From assembly GCF_025370105.1 (NCBI RefSeq), contig NZ_JANQBK010000005.1:62001-126000 (forward strand): 64,000 bases of DNA, read 5' to 3'. Source of the stretch: Sphingomonas hylomeconis. GTDB lineage: Bacteria > Pseudomonadota > Alphaproteobacteria > Sphingomonadales > Sphingomonadaceae. Each line of letters begins with the position of its first letter. The first letter of the stretch is position 1. The position numbers were made by a program, and so were the translations under genes. The notes beneath the pieces were generated by a model. The model ran no database searches and was not told the origin of the DNA. It saw only the letters and a list, made by a program, of their open reading frames with translations. Below, one piece after another: positions 28,393 through 37,649 of the stretch.

Positions 28393-28635
28393 TGTCGTCC
28401 CCTAAGCCGCCCTCGCGGCGGTCTTCCACACAATGCCCATTAATTTAGTATGCTTTCACACGTAGAAACTTGCAGCGCGTGAAGGTGAACTTCACCGCCT
28501 TGATAAGATAGGACATTCAGGCCGAGATGGCGGCCCAAGCCGCCGCCGTTCACGCCGAAAATCGGCCCGCCGGACCATGACAACGATGGCCAGATCCCTT
28601 GCCCCGCCCAAGCCTGCTTTTTTTCGTTTTCCACT

Positions 28636-28663
28636 CTTGAACCCGCCGCGGACGATCCCAAAT
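28636..28663 (+). promoter_or_regulatory. Sigma-32-type heat-shock promoter for hsp20
   Basis: CTTGAA at 28636-28641 and CCCAAAT at 28657-28663, with a 15-bp spacer, agree with the RpoH consensus (CTTGAA, then CCCCAT-like). It lies 93 bp before the hsp20 start, so it would give a leader of about 85 nt. The gap from 28393 to here also holds the leader of the divergent TonB receptor; I see nothing else in it. Confidence 0.65.
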
Positions 28664-28755
28664 CACCGTCGCGCGGGGCCTCCGGGACCGCGCGAAACGG
28701 CGTCGCGCAGCAGCGGGCGCCGGCAACAATGTCGATTGCTCAATGGAGAATTTAC
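28664..28755 (+). promoter_or_regulatory. Putative ROSE-like RNA thermometer in the hsp20 leader
   Basis: The leader contains a hairpin CGCGCGG..CCGCGCG, a second CGGCG..CGCCG, and just before the start TTGCTC (28736-28741), AAT and GGAGAA (28745-28750). ROSE elements that control alphaproteobacterial small heat-shock genes have a conserved UUGCU or UCGCU that pairs with the Shine-Dalgarno sequence. Here that pairing would hide GGAG at low temperature. The assignment is by motif only. Confidence 0.5.
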
Positions 28756-29226
28756 ATGCGTCAGTTCGATTTGACCCCCTATCGCCGTTCGACCGTCGGC
28801 TTCGACCGCCTGTTCGACATGCTCGAAGCCAATGCGCGCCAGGCAACGGCGGACAATTACCCGCCCTTCAATCTCGAGCGCCTCGCCGACGATCGCTATC
28901 GCATCACGCTCGCGGTCGCCGGCTTCAGCCGCGACGAGATCGAGATCGTCGCGCAGCAGAACCTGCTGCAGGTCAAGGGCAAGAAGGAAGACAAGGAAGG
29001 CGGCAACGCGGCCTTCCTGCATCTCGGCATCGCCAATCGCAGCTTCGAGCGCCGGTTCGAGCTGGCCGATTTCGTCCGCGTTGAGGATGCGCGGCTGAAC
29101 GACGGCCTGCTGGCGATCGAGCTCGTGCGCGAAGTGCCCGAGGCAATGAAGCCCAAGACCGTCGCGATCAAGACCGGCGCGCCGCTCGCCGCGGTCGAAG
29201 ACCAGAGCGACGCGCAGGCGGCGTAA
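28756..29226 (+). CDS. Hsp20-family small heat-shock chaperone
   Basis: A 156-residue IbpA-like holdase. The N-terminus MRQFDLTPYRRSTVGFDRLF and the alpha-crystallin domain (YRITLAVAGFSRDEIEIVAQ, then GIANRSFERRFELADFVRV) are those of the class A proteobacterial group. The C-terminal extension includes KPKTVAIKTG. The ATG at 28756 has GGAGA 7 nt upstream; an ATG at 28729 would translate the thermometer element and is rejected. A sigma-32 promoter and a ROSE-like leader precede it, and a terminator follows. Confidence 0.95.
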   Translation: MRQFDLTPYRRSTVGFDRLFDMLEANARQATADNYPPFNLERLADDRYRITLAVAGFSRDEIEIVAQQNLLQVKGKKEDKEGGNAAFLHLGIANRSFERRFELADFVRVEDARLNDGLLAIELVREVPEAMKPKTVAIKTGAPLAAVEDQSDAQAA

Positions 29227-29244
29227 CCGCTGCCGTCGATGATG

Positions 29245-29275
29245 CTGCCCGGGCCGCCGTGCCCGGGCAGTTTTT
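29245..29275 (+). terminator. Terminator after hsp20
   Basis: A perfect 10-bp stem, CTGCCCGGGC at 29245-29254 and GCCCGGGCAG at 29261-29270, is followed by TTTTT. Confidence 0.85.
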
Positions 29276-29315
29276 ATGGGGGGGGGCTCTCCGCCTCCTC
29301 AAGCAACAAAACGCC

Positions 29316-29422
29316 GTCATCCTGAACTCGTTTCAGGATCCATTGTGCCGGAATGGCAGCGCTCACGCTTCCAATCCTGAGCGTAGCCGCCCGATGGATC
29401 CTGAAAACGAGTTCAGGATGAC
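29316..29422. repeat. Palindromic repeat, family C
   Basis: Inverted arms starting GTCATCCTGAACTCGTTTCA and ending GAGTTCAGGATGAC, the right arm with one extra A, enclose 50 bp. The centre resembles that of the copy at 45681 (CATTGTGCCGG, ATGGCAGCGC). It lies between the convergent hsp20 and pyrG genes. Confidence 0.9.
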
Positions 29423-29501
29423 GCTATTGGGAGGGGCTAGCGCCAAACGTGCCTGATCGGCGCGGACGGCGCATCGAGCGCAGCCGCGCCGCCGGCCCGC
29501 C

Positions 29502-31136
29502 TCAGACCAGCCGGCTCTGCTTCACTGCCGCCGCCACGAAGCTCGCGAACAACGGGTGCGGGTCGAACGGCTTGCTTTTGAGTTCCGGGTGGAACTGCAC
29601 GCCGACGAACCACGGATGGTCCGGCCGCTCGACGATCTCGGGCAGCATGCCGTCGGGCGACATGCCGGAAAAGACCAGGCCGCCCTTCTCCAGCGTGTCG
29701 CGGTAATGCGTGTTGACCTCGTAGCGATGCCGATGGCGCTCGCTGATATCGTCCGACTGGTAGATCGACGCGACGACGCTGTTGCCGGCCAGCTTGGCCT
29801 CATAGGCACCGAGCCGCATCGTGCCGCCGAGATCGCCGTCCGCCTCGCGCTTCTGCACCCCCTCCGCCGTCATCCATTCGGTGATCATGCCAACCACCGG
29901 CTCGGAGGTCGGGCCGAATTCGGTCGACGAAGCATCTGGTATGCCGCCCAGGTTGCGCACGCCTTCGACGCACGCCATCTGCATGCCGAAGCAGATGCCG
30001 AAGTAGGGGACCTTGCGCTCGCGGGCGAAGCGCACGCTGGCGATCTTGCCCTCCGCGCCACGCTCGCCGAACGCGCCGGGCACGAGGATCGCATGCAGCG
30101 GCTCGAGCTTGGCGGCGATATCGCTGTCCTCGCTTTCGAACAGTTCGGCATCGATCCACTGCACGTTGACCTTGACCCGATTGGCCATGCCGCCGTGCAC
30201 CAGCGCCTCGTTGAGCGACTTGTACGCATCCGGCAGGCCGACATATTTGCCGACCACCCCGATCGTGACCTCGCCTTCGGGGTTTTGCAGTCGATCCATG
30301 ATATCGGCCCAGCGATCGAGCCGCGGCGCGGCGCCGGGTTCGATGCCGAACGCGCGCAGCACTTCCGAATCGAGCCCTTCGGCGTGATATTGCTCGGGGA
30401 CGGCGTAGATGCTTTTGGCGTCGAGCGCGGGAATGACGGCAGCCTGCGGCACGTTGCAGAACAACGCGATCTTGGCGCGGTCGCTGGCCGGCAGCGGCTG
30501 TTCGCAGCGGCACACCAGCACGTCGGGCTGCACGCCGAGCGCGGCCAGTTCGCGCACCGAATGCTGCGTCGGCTTGGTCTTCAGTTCGCCGGCGGCAGCG
30601 ATATACGGCACCAGCGTGACGTGGATGCTGACCGAATTGCCGCGGCCGAGATCGTTGCGCAGCTGGCGGATCGCCTCGATGAACGGCAGCGATTCGATAT
30701 CGCCGACCGTGCCGCCGATCTCGCACAGCACGAAATCGAGATCGTCGGTTTCCGCTTGGGCGAATTCCTTGATCGCATCGGTGACGTGCGGGATGACCTG
30801 CACGGTGGCGCCGAGATAATCGCCGCGGCGTTCGCGGGCGATGATCTGCTGATAGATGCGGCCGCTCGTGATGTTGTCCGACTGGCGCGACGGTACGCCG
30901 GTGAACCGCTCGTAATGGCCGAGATCGAGATCGGTCTCGGCGCCGTCGTCGGTGACATAGACTTCGCCGTGCTGATAGGGCGACATCGTGCCGGGATCGA
31001 CGTTGAGATAGGGATCGAACTTGCGGATCCGCACGCGATAGCCGCGCGCCTGAAGCAACGCCGCGAGGCTCGCTGCCATGAGACCCTTGCCGAGCGAGGA
31101 GACCACGCCGCCGGTGATGAAGATAAACCGCGCCAT
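29502..31136 (-). CDS. pyrG: CTP synthase
   Basis: PyrG converts UTP to CTP with ammonia from glutamine. The 544-residue product has the N-terminal synthetase domain with [20 protein letters not shown] and the C-terminal class I glutaminase domain with [13 protein letters not shown] (nucleophile Cys) and [15 protein letters not shown]. Length and motifs are complete. The ATG at 31136 gives [10 protein letters not shown]. The gene lies downstream of secG on the same strand, 87 bp apart. Confidence 0.98.
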   Translation of the reverse strand: MARFIFITGGVVSSLGKGLMAASLAALLQARGYRVRIRKFDPYLNVDPGTMSPYQHGEVYVTDDGAETDLDLGHYERFTGVPSRQSDNITSGRIYQQIIARERRGDYLGATVQVIPHVTDAIKEFAQAETDDLDFVLCEIGGTVGDIESLPFIEAIRQLRNDLGRGNSVSIHVTLVPYIAAAGELKTKPTQHSVRELAALGVQPDVLVCRCEQPLPASDRAKIALFCNVPQAAVIPALDAKSIYAVPEQYHAEGLDSEVLRAFGIEPGAAPRLDRWADIMDRLQNPEGEVTIGVVGKYVGLPDAYKSLNEALVHGGMANRVKVNVQWIDAELFESEDSDIAAKLEPLHAILVPGAFGERGAEGKIASVRFARERKVPYFGICFGMQMACVEGVRNLGGIPDASSTEFGPTSEPVVGMITEWMTAEGVQKREADGDLGGTMRLGAYEAKLAGNSVVASIYQSDDISERHRHRYEVNTHYRDTLEKGGLVFSGMSPDGMLPEIVERPDHPWFVGVQFHPELKSKPFDPHPLFASFVAAAVKQSRLV

Positions 31137-31223
31137 GGGAGCAAATGCCTAGCGTCTATCGGGCCGCGACGACAAGCGCGCGACTCCGTCAGGTGAGTAA
31201 TAAAATTGCGAACGGTGCCGCGC

Positions 31224-31589
31224 TTATTGCGCCAGCGGCACCGCATTGTTGCTGACCGGCGCCGGGGCCTGAATGGCCGCGCCGTTCTGCTGCTCGACCG
31301 CGAGCGGTGCCGCCGGGGCAACCGCTGCCGGCTTGCGCGCCAGCGAAGGATCAATCGTCACCGCCTGGCGGTTCGCCGCCAGCACGGCGAGCACGATGCT
31401 GAGCCCGACGAAGACCGACGCCAGCACCGCAGTCGAGCGGGTGAGGAAATCCGCCGCGCCGCGCGCCGACATCAGCCCCGACGGACTGCCGCCGGTGCCG
31501 AGACCGCCACCCTCCGACTTCTGCATCAGGATCACCGCCACCAGGGCGGCCGCGATGATGGCGTGGATGACGAGCAGGAAAGTGAACAT
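31224..31589 (-). CDS. secG: Protein translocase subunit SecG
   Basis: A 121-residue inner-membrane protein of the SecYEG channel. The N-terminal helix (MFTFLLVIHAIIAAALVAVI), the conserved LMQKSEGGGLG..SG loop, the FLTR sequence and a second helix (VLASVFVGLSIVLAVLA) define the family. The Ala/Pro-rich C-terminal tail after residue 80 is longer than in E. coli, as often seen in alphaproteobacteria. It probably leads pyrG in one transcript. Confidence 0.93.
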   Translation of the reverse strand: MFTFLLVIHAIIAAALVAVILMQKSEGGGLGTGGSPSGLMSARGAADFLTRSTAVLASVFVGLSIVLAVLAANRQAVTIDPSLARKPAAVAPAAPLAVEQQNGAAIQAPAPVSNNAVPLAQ

Positions 31590-31791
31590 GGGGTGCGGTT
31601 ACGTTTCTTGGCTGTGCTGGAAAGCGCGCACATAGGCGAGGCTGCGCCGCCAATCAACCGCGCAACCGGCATGACGATCTCATGACCGCGGCCTTAACAA
31701 TTCGTTGTGCGCCTGAAACCACCCGGGGCGGCGGGCGTTATGACCCCGATGCCAGACCACTGCAGGCATCGGGTAATGGTGGAAGTTGACC

Positions 31792-32163
31792 GTGGCGACT
31801 GTACTGGAAAAACCATCTTTCGGCTCTGCGCTCGGCTCGTGGATGCAGGCGCTGGTCGATTATGTCCGGTCGGGGGAACCCGATCTGACCAATCGTCAGA
31901 TGGCGCTGCTGCTCGTCGTCTATCTCAAACCCGGCCCGCATACGGTGCGCGGCCTGGCCCGCGCGCTGAATGTTTCCAAGCCGGTGGTGACGCGCGCCTT
32001 GAACCGCCTTGGCAGCCTGGGCTATCTGCGCCGTCAGCGTGACGATACCGACAAGCGCAATATCTTTGTCGCACGCACCACTGAAGGGGCAGATTTTCTT
32101 GAAGAGTTCGGGCATTTCCTCGGCGAGGTCGAGCAACCAGCCGCCCGCCGGGCAACCGCATAA
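31792..32163 (+). CDS. MarR-type winged-helix regulator
   Basis: A compact DNA-binding protein of about 123 residues. The helix-turn-helix is RGLARALNVSKPVVTRALNRLGSLGYLRRQ and the wing DDTDKRNIFVARTTEG. It is shorter than classical MarR proteins. GTG 31792 is preferred because GGAAG lies 6 nt upstream; a TTG at 31786 is in the same frame. Ligand and targets are unknown. The next gene's frame overlaps its 3' end. The 200 bp upstream (31590-31791) hold the secG and regulator promoters; no gene is seen. Confidence 0.75.
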   Translation: MATVLEKPSFGSALGSWMQALVDYVRSGEPDLTNRQMALLLVVYLKPGPHTVRGLARALNVSKPVVTRALNRLGSLGYLRRQRDDTDKRNIFVARTTEGADFLEEFGHFLGEVEQPAARRATA

Positions 32164-32497
32164 CAGCGCCGGCACGCCGGAGCGCAGCAGCTTTGCGCTC
32201 GCCGGCCGGTCGGCGCATCTCGATCCACGGACTCACGCGGTGCGCGGCGATCTTGCCGATCTGCGGCTCGCCGATCGTGTCTTTGCACCGCATTATGCCG
32301 CGCCGATGACAGTCACGCTGGACAGCGATGTGACGCTGCGCGAGGCGGCCTCCGCAGCATCCGCGACGGTGGCGCAGCTCCGCGCCGGGGACGCGTTCGA
32401 GGTGCTCGAACTGGCCGGTCAGAACGCCTGGGGCGTCGCGCCGGCGCAGGGCCTGGTCGGCTATATCCTCGCCGCGGCGATCGGCGCCCGGCCATGA
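32099..32497 (+). CDS. SH3-domain protein
   Basis: The C-terminal part is a bacterial SH3-like domain (VTLREAASAASATVAQLRAG, then AQGLVGYILAAAIG), and before it comes a segment LDPRTHAVRGDLADLRLADR that in related bacteria precedes NlpC/P60-type hydrolases. No hydrolase domain follows here. The exact start is uncertain: no ATG fits, and the TTG at 32099 overlaps the end of the regulator gene by 65 bp. The stop overlaps the argC ATG as ATGA. It may be a cell-wall-associated protein; no signal peptide is visible. Confidence 0.55.
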   Translation: MKSSGISSARSSNQPPAGQPHNSAGTPERSSFALAGRSAHLDPRTHAVRGDLADLRLADRVFAPHYAAPMTVTLDSDVTLREAASAASATVAQLRAGDAFEVLELAGQNAWGVAPAQGLVGYILAAAIGARP

Positions 32498-33423
32498 CCG
32501 TCAGCGTCTTCATCGACGGCGCCGAGGGCACCACCGGGCTGGAAATCCGCGAACGGCTCGCGGGGCGCGGCGATATCGCGCTGATCCAGCTCGACGATGC
32601 CCGGCGCAAGGATCTCGATGCGCGGCGCCAGGCGCTTAACGACGCCGATTTCGTCATCCTGTGCCTGCCGGACGATGCCGCGCGCGAAGCGGTGGCGTTG
32701 ATCGACAACGACCGCACACGCGTGATCGACGCATCGACCGCGCATCGCACCGGTGATGGCTGGACCTACGGCTTTGCCGAGCTGGAACCCGGGCAGGCGG
32801 CGGCGATCGCCGAGGCCAGGCGAGTGAGCAATCCGGGTTGCTACCCGACCGGTTTCCTCGCCCTGGTCCGGCCGCTGGTGCGCGCCGGGCTGGTGCCGGT
32901 CGATTGGCCGCTCACCGTCAACGCCGTGTCGGGCTATTCCGGCGGCGGGAAGAGCATGATCGCCGAGTTCGAGCATGCCGCAGCGCCGCCGGCGGCGCGA
33001 CCCTATGCGCTGGGCCTCGCGCACAAGCATGTCGCCGAGATGCAGAAACATGCGCGGATCGAGCATCCGCCGCTGTTCGCGCCGTCCGTCGCCAATACCT
33101 ATCGCGGCATGATCGTTGAGGTGCCGTTGCCGCTGCACGCCTTTTCGCGCCGCCCCGGCCTGCATGTCTGCGAGGCGGTGCTGGGCGAGGCGTATCGCGA
33201 TTGCGCGCTGATCACGCTGGCCGACGGCGACGCCAAGACGGTGGCGATCGAGGACGATGCCGGCAGCGACCGGCTGACGATCCGTGTGTGTGGCAATCCC
33301 GATACCGGCCAGGCGCGGCTGATCGCGACGCTCGACAATCTCGGCAAGGGCGCGGCCGGCGCCGCGGTGCAGAACCTCAATATCATGGCCGGGTTCGATC
33401 CCGTCGCCGGGCTGACCGTGTAA
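32494..33423 (+). CDS. argC: N-acetyl-gamma-glutamyl-phosphate reductase
   Basis: ArgC makes N-acetylglutamate semialdehyde in arginine synthesis. This is the type-2 family (shorter than E. coli ArgC), 309 residues, with an N-terminal GAEGTTGLEIRERL dinucleotide site and the active-site Cys116 in RVSNPGCYPTGF. The ATG overlaps the preceding SH3 gene. The C-terminal half has AVSGYSGGGKSM and LAHKHVAEM, both conserved. Confidence 0.95.
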   Translation: MTVSVFIDGAEGTTGLEIRERLAGRGDIALIQLDDARRKDLDARRQALNDADFVILCLPDDAAREAVALIDNDRTRVIDASTAHRTGDGWTYGFAELEPGQAAAIAEARRVSNPGCYPTGFLALVRPLVRAGLVPVDWPLTVNAVSGYSGGGKSMIAEFEHAAAPPAARPYALGLAHKHVAEMQKHARIEHPPLFAPSVANTYRGMIVEVPLPLHAFSRRPGLHVCEAVLGEAYRDCALITLADGDAKTVAIEDDAGSDRLTIRVCGNPDTGQARLIATLDNLGKGAAGAAVQNLNIMAGFDPVAGLTV

Positions 33424-33516
33424 CCATTCCGCCGCGCGCTCCGTTCGGTGCGGTTGACGCGGCGGCCTGCCTCTGTTTCTCGAACCCGCCTTCCCCAGCA
33501 AACGGAAAACCGATCC

Positions 33517-34986
33517 ATGCCGACGACACGCAATCCGGTGAGCAAACTGCTGCTGTTCGGCGCGACCGGCGATCTGGCGCAGCGCATGCTCCTGCCGTCG
33601 CTCTATGGCCTGCATGCCGATCACCTGCTGCCCGAGGGACTGACGATCACCGGCACCGCGCGTTCCGAGCATGACGATGCGAGCTATCGCCAGTTCGCCA
33701 AAGACGCGCTCGACGAGTTCCTGCCCGAGGATCGCAAGGACGAGCAAGCGGTCACCTCCTTTCTCGAGCGGCTCGGCTACCAGGCGCTCGATGCGACCGA
33801 TCTGCAGCATTACCAAGATCTCGCGGCCAAGGTCGGTGACGTTTCCGGTGGCCTCGCGATCTTCCTGTCGACCGCGCCGTCGCTGTTCGAGCCGGTGATC
33901 AAGGGCCTCGAATCCGCCGGACTGGCCGGCCCGACCGTCCGCATCGGGCTGGAGAAGCCGCTCGGCTACGATCTCGCCAGCAGCCGCAAGATCAACGACA
34001 CCGTGGCGACCGCGTTTCCCGAGGAGCGCACGTTCCGCATCGATCACTATCTCGGCAAGGAGACGGTGCAGAACATCCTGGCGCTGCGCTTCGGCAACAG
34101 CTTCTTCGAACCGGTGTGGAATGCGCGCGGCATCGACAATGTGCAGATCACGATCGCCGAGACGGTCGGGCTCGAGGATCGCGCGGGCTATTACGAGACC
34201 GCCGGCGCGCTGCGCGACATGGTTACCAATCACATGCTGCAGTTGCTGGCACTGATCGCGATGGAGCCCCCTGCCCGTTTCGACGGTACGGCGGTGCGCG
34301 ACGAGAAGGCCAAGGTGTTCCGCTCGCTGCGCCAGATGACGCCCGAGGAAGTGCCGAACCTGACCGTCACCGGGCAATATGCCGCCGGCGCGGTTGGCGA
34401 CAAGATCGTAAAAAGCTATGCCGACGAACTGGGCAAGGCTTCCACCACCGAGACGTTCGTCGCGATCAAGGCGCATGTCGACAACTGGCGTTGGCAGGGC
34501 GTGCCCTTCTATCTGCGCACGGGCAAGCGCCTGCCGGTACGCCGCTCGGAAATCGCGATCCAGTTCAAGCCGGTGCCGCATTCGATGTTCGCCGGGCGCG
34601 GCGGCCTGCTCCAGCCCAACGTGCTGATCATCCGCCTGCAGCCGGAGGAATATGTCCAGTTGCTGGTGATGGCCAAGGAGCCGGGGCTCGATCGCGACGG
34701 GATCCGGCTGCGCGAAGTGCCGCTCAATCTGAGCATGGATGCGGCCTTCGCCGGATCGCGCCGGCGGATCGCGTATGAACGGTTGCTGCTCGATCTGATC
34801 GAAGGCGATCCGACCCTGTTCGTGCGCCGCGATGAGGTCGAGGCGCAGTGGGAATGGACCGATGCGATCCGCGCCGGCTGGGATGCCAATGACGTCAAGC
34901 CGAAGAGCTATCCGTCGGGCAGCTGGGGCCCCTCGGCCGCCGTCGCGCTGACCGAGCGCGACGGGGTGACCTGGCAGGACGATTAA
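33517..34986 (+). CDS. zwf: Glucose-6-phosphate 1-dehydrogenase
   Basis: The first enzyme of the oxidative pentose phosphate and Entner-Doudoroff routes, making 6-phosphogluconolactone and NADPH. The 489-residue product has the dinucleotide-binding GATGDLAQRMLLPSLYGL and the substrate-binding RIDHYLGKETVQNILALRF, with catalytic His nearby. The ATG at 33517 is chosen to give MPTTRNPVSKLLLFG. It begins the sugar-oxidising cluster zwf-pgl-edd-eda. Confidence 0.97.
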   Translation: MPTTRNPVSKLLLFGATGDLAQRMLLPSLYGLHADHLLPEGLTITGTARSEHDDASYRQFAKDALDEFLPEDRKDEQAVTSFLERLGYQALDATDLQHYQDLAAKVGDVSGGLAIFLSTAPSLFEPVIKGLESAGLAGPTVRIGLEKPLGYDLASSRKINDTVATAFPEERTFRIDHYLGKETVQNILALRFGNSFFEPVWNARGIDNVQITIAETVGLEDRAGYYETAGALRDMVTNHMLQLLALIAMEPPARFDGTAVRDEKAKVFRSLRQMTPEEVPNLTVTGQYAAGAVGDKIVKSYADELGKASTTETFVAIKAHVDNWRWQGVPFYLRTGKRLPVRRSEIAIQFKPVPHSMFAGRGGLLQPNVLIIRLQPEEYVQLLVMAKEPGLDRDGIRLREVPLNLSMDAAFAGSRRRIAYERLLLDLIEGDPTLFVRRDEVEAQWEWTDAIRAGWDANDVKPKSYPSGSWGPSAAVALTERDGVTWQDD

Positions 34987-35010
34987 GCGGCAGCGCGAAG
35001 CAACTTTTGC

Positions 35011-35093
35011 CACCCCGGGCTTGTTCCGGGGTCCACCGTGCCGCAGATGCGCGGTATAGTTCGGATCAATGGACCCCGGGACAGGCCGGGGTG
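35011..35093. repeat. Palindromic repeat, family B, between zwf and pgl
   Basis: Arms CACCCCGGGCTTGTTCCGGG plus GTCCA and TGGACCCCGGGACAGGCCGG plus GGTG are inverted and enclose about 35 bp. The family is the same as the in-frame copy within nnr. Confidence 0.88.
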
Positions 35094-35109
35094 ACCAATA
35101 GGACATGAC

Positions 35110-35823
35110 ATGAGCGACGAACACGAAATCGAATGGTGGGATTATGACGATGCCGAGGAGATGGCCGCAGCCGTCGCCAGCGACATCGCCTTTGTCATCG
35201 AAAGCGCGATCGATGCGCGTGGGAGCGCGGTGATCGCGCTGTCGGGCGGCAAGACGCCGATCCCGATCTACGCCAAGCTCGCCGAGGCGAAGATCGACTG
35301 GAAGCGCGTCACGATCATCCCGACCGACGACCGCATCGTGCCGCTGGGCGATCCGCTCAGCAACGTGACGATGATCGCTAAGACGTTCCTGCCCAAGGGC
35401 GCGCGGGTGATGCCGATCGTCAGCGACAAGGCGGCGGATTACAAGGCGGCGGGCCGCTCGGCCGATGCGCTGATGCAGGATCTCCACTGGCCGCTCGATC
35501 TGTGCCTGCTGGGCGTCGGCGCCGATGGGCACACCGCCTCGATCTTCCCCGGCTCGGATTTCGACGAGGCGATCGCCGGCCCCAAGGAACGCCGCGGTCT
35601 CGGCGTGATGCCGGAGCCGCTGCCCAAGGATGCGCCGGTGCCGCGCGTCACGCTCAGTCGCGCGGCGATCGTCTCGGCAAAGGCGCTGCTCATCGCCGTC
35701 ACCGGCGCGGACAAGCGCAAGGTGATCGAAGCGGCGATCAAGCAGGGCCCGTCGTCCAGCTACCCGATCGGCCGCGTGCTCGCCGATGCCGAGCTGCCGG
35801 TCGATATCCACTGGAGCGAATGA
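35110..35823 (+). CDS. pgl: 6-phosphogluconolactonase
   Basis: Hydrolyses the lactone made by Zwf. The 237-residue NagB-like protein has ALSGGKTPIPIYAKL, IPTDDRIVPL and LGVGADGHTASIFPG, the lactonase signature. Its ATG sits between zwf and edd, and the stop is adjacent to the edd start. Confidence 0.95.
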   Translation: MSDEHEIEWWDYDDAEEMAAAVASDIAFVIESAIDARGSAVIALSGGKTPIPIYAKLAEAKIDWKRVTIIPTDDRIVPLGDPLSNVTMIAKTFLPKGARVMPIVSDKAADYKAAGRSADALMQDLHWPLDLCLLGVGADGHTASIFPGSDFDEAIAGPKERRGLGVMPEPLPKDAPVPRVTLSRAAIVSAKALLIAVTGADKRKVIEAAIKQGPSSSYPIGRVLADAELPVDIHWSE

Positions 35824-35824
35824 C

Positions 35825-37645
35825 ATGACCGCGCTCCATGCCGAGATCGGCGCCGTCACCGACCGGATGATCACGCGCTCCAAGCCGACGCGTGACGCCT
35901 ATCTGGCGCTGATCCGGCATGAGCGCGACAATGGGCTGGAGCGGCCGAGCCTGGGCTGCGCCAATCTCGCGCACGGTTATGCCGGCACCGACGAGGATCG
36001 CGACGCGATGCGGCCCGGCCAGGCGATGAACATTGGCATCGTCACGGCCTATAACGACATGCTCTCCGCGCATGCCGTCTATTACCGCTACCCCGAACAG
36101 ATGAAGGTCTGGGCGCGCGAGGCGGGCGTCACCGCGCAGGTGGCCGGCGGCGTGCCGGCGATGTGCGACGGCGTGACGCAGGGCTATCCGGGCATGGAAT
36201 TGTCGCTGTTCAGCCGCGACACGATCGCGATGAGCACGGCGATCGCGCTCAGCCACGGCCTGTTCGAGGGCGCGGCCCTGCTCGGCATTTGCGACAAGAT
36301 CGTGCCGGGCTTGCTGATGGGCGCGCTGCGCTTCGGCCATCTGCCGATGCTGCTGATCCCCGGCGGCCCGATGCGCACCGGCCTCGCCAACAAGGCCAAG
36401 GCGGCGGTGCGCGAGCGCTATGCGGTGGGGGAAGCAAGCCGCGAGGAACTGCTCGACGCGGAGATCGCGGCCTATCACGGCAAGGGCACCTGCACCTTCT
36501 TCGGCACCGCCAATTCCAATCAGATGATGATGGAGATGATGGGGCTCCACATCCCGGGCAGCGCATTCGCCAATCCGGGCACCAAGCTGCGCCAGGAACT
36601 GACCCGCGCCGCCGTGCACCGCATCGCCGCGATCGGCGCGCAGGGCGACGATTATCGCCCCGTCGGGCACTGCGTCGACGAGCGCGCGATCGTCAATGCG
36701 GCGATCGGGCTGCTGGCGACGGGCGGCTCAACCAACCATCTGATTCACCTCCCGGCGATCGCCGCCTGTGCCGGGATCGTGATCGACTGGGAGGATTTCG
36801 ATCGCCTCTCGAAGGTCGTGCCGCTGATCGCGCGCGTCTATCCCAACGGCGCGGCCGACGTGAACCAGTTCGAGGATGCCGGCGGCATGCCGTACGTGAT
36901 CCGCGAACTGCTCAGCGAAGGGCTGATGCATGGCGACGTGCTGACCGCGGGCGGCGCGACGATGGCCGATTTCGGCAGCAAGCCGGAGATACAGGACGAC
37001 GTGCTCGGCTGGCGCGATCCGGGCCCGAGCAAGGACGAGACGATCGTCCGCCCCGCCGCCGCGCCTTTTTCGGCCGAGGGCGGCTTCCGCATTCTCGCGG
37101 GCAATCTCGGCCGCGCCTGCATCAAGGTCAGCGCGGTCGATCGCGATCGCTGGACGATCGAGGCGCCGGCGCGCGTTTTTTCGACGCAGCAGGAAGTGCA
37201 GGACGCGTTCAAGGCCGGCGAACTGGATCGCGACGTCGTCGTCGTGGTGCGCTTCCAGGGGCCCCGCGCCAACGGCATGCCAGAGTTGCACAAGCTGACA
37301 CCGCCGCTCGGCGTGCTGCAGAACAAGGGCTTTCGCGTGGCCCTGGTCACTGACGGGCGGATGTCTGGCGCGAGCGGCAAGGTGCCGTGCGCGATCCATT
37401 CCAGCCCCGAGGCGCTTGGCGGCGGGCCGCTCGGCAAGGTGCGCGACGGCGATATCATCCGGCTGAGCGCGGAGACGGGCGAACTGGTCGCGCTGGTCGA
37501 TCCGGTCGAGTGGGCGGCGCGCGAGTTCGCGGTTGCGCCGGCCCCGGCGGTCGGCATGGGACGCGAACTGTTTGCGCTGATGCGCACGCAGGCGAACGAG
37601 GCGGAGCGTGGCGGGTCCGCCATGCTCGCGGCGATGGGTTGGTAA
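35825..37645 (+). CDS. edd: Phosphogluconate dehydratase
   Basis: Converts 6-phosphogluconate to 2-keto-3-deoxy-6-phosphogluconate, the first committed Entner-Doudoroff step, using a 4Fe-4S cluster. The 606-residue product matches the IlvD/Edd superfamily (PAMCDGVTQGYPGMELSLFS, then CTFFGTANSNQMMMEMMG, and GRMSGASGKVPCAIH near the end). The ATG at 35825 follows the pgl stop by 1 bp, so translation is coupled. Confidence 0.97.
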   Translation: MTALHAEIGAVTDRMITRSKPTRDAYLALIRHERDNGLERPSLGCANLAHGYAGTDEDRDAMRPGQAMNIGIVTAYNDMLSAHAVYYRYPEQMKVWAREAGVTAQVAGGVPAMCDGVTQGYPGMELSLFSRDTIAMSTAIALSHGLFEGAALLGICDKIVPGLLMGALRFGHLPMLLIPGGPMRTGLANKAKAAVRERYAVGEASREELLDAEIAAYHGKGTCTFFGTANSNQMMMEMMGLHIPGSAFANPGTKLRQELTRAAVHRIAAIGAQGDDYRPVGHCVDERAIVNAAIGLLATGGSTNHLIHLPAIAACAGIVIDWEDFDRLSKVVPLIARVYPNGAADVNQFEDAGGMPYVIRELLSEGLMHGDVLTAGGATMADFGSKPEIQDDVLGWRDPGPSKDETIVRPAAAPFSAEGGFRILAGNLGRACIKVSAVDRDRWTIEAPARVFSTQQEVQDAFKAGELDRDVVVVVRFQGPRANGMPELHKLTPPLGVLQNKGFRVALVTDGRMSGASGKVPCAIHSSPEALGGGPLGKVRDGDIIRLSAETGELVALVDPVEWAAREFAVAPAPAVGMGRELFALMRTQANEAERGGSAMLAAMGW

Positions 37646-37649
37646 GGAA

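Noticed and set aside
28729..28755. An earlier ATG for hsp20
   Set aside because: It would translate the leader that forms the ROSE-like hairpin and lacks a ribosome site; ATG 28756 has GGAGA at the right distance.
32461..35883. A 1140-codon minus-strand frame over argC, zwf and pgl
   Set aside because: Antisense shadow of three clear genes, with no start signal and no domain.
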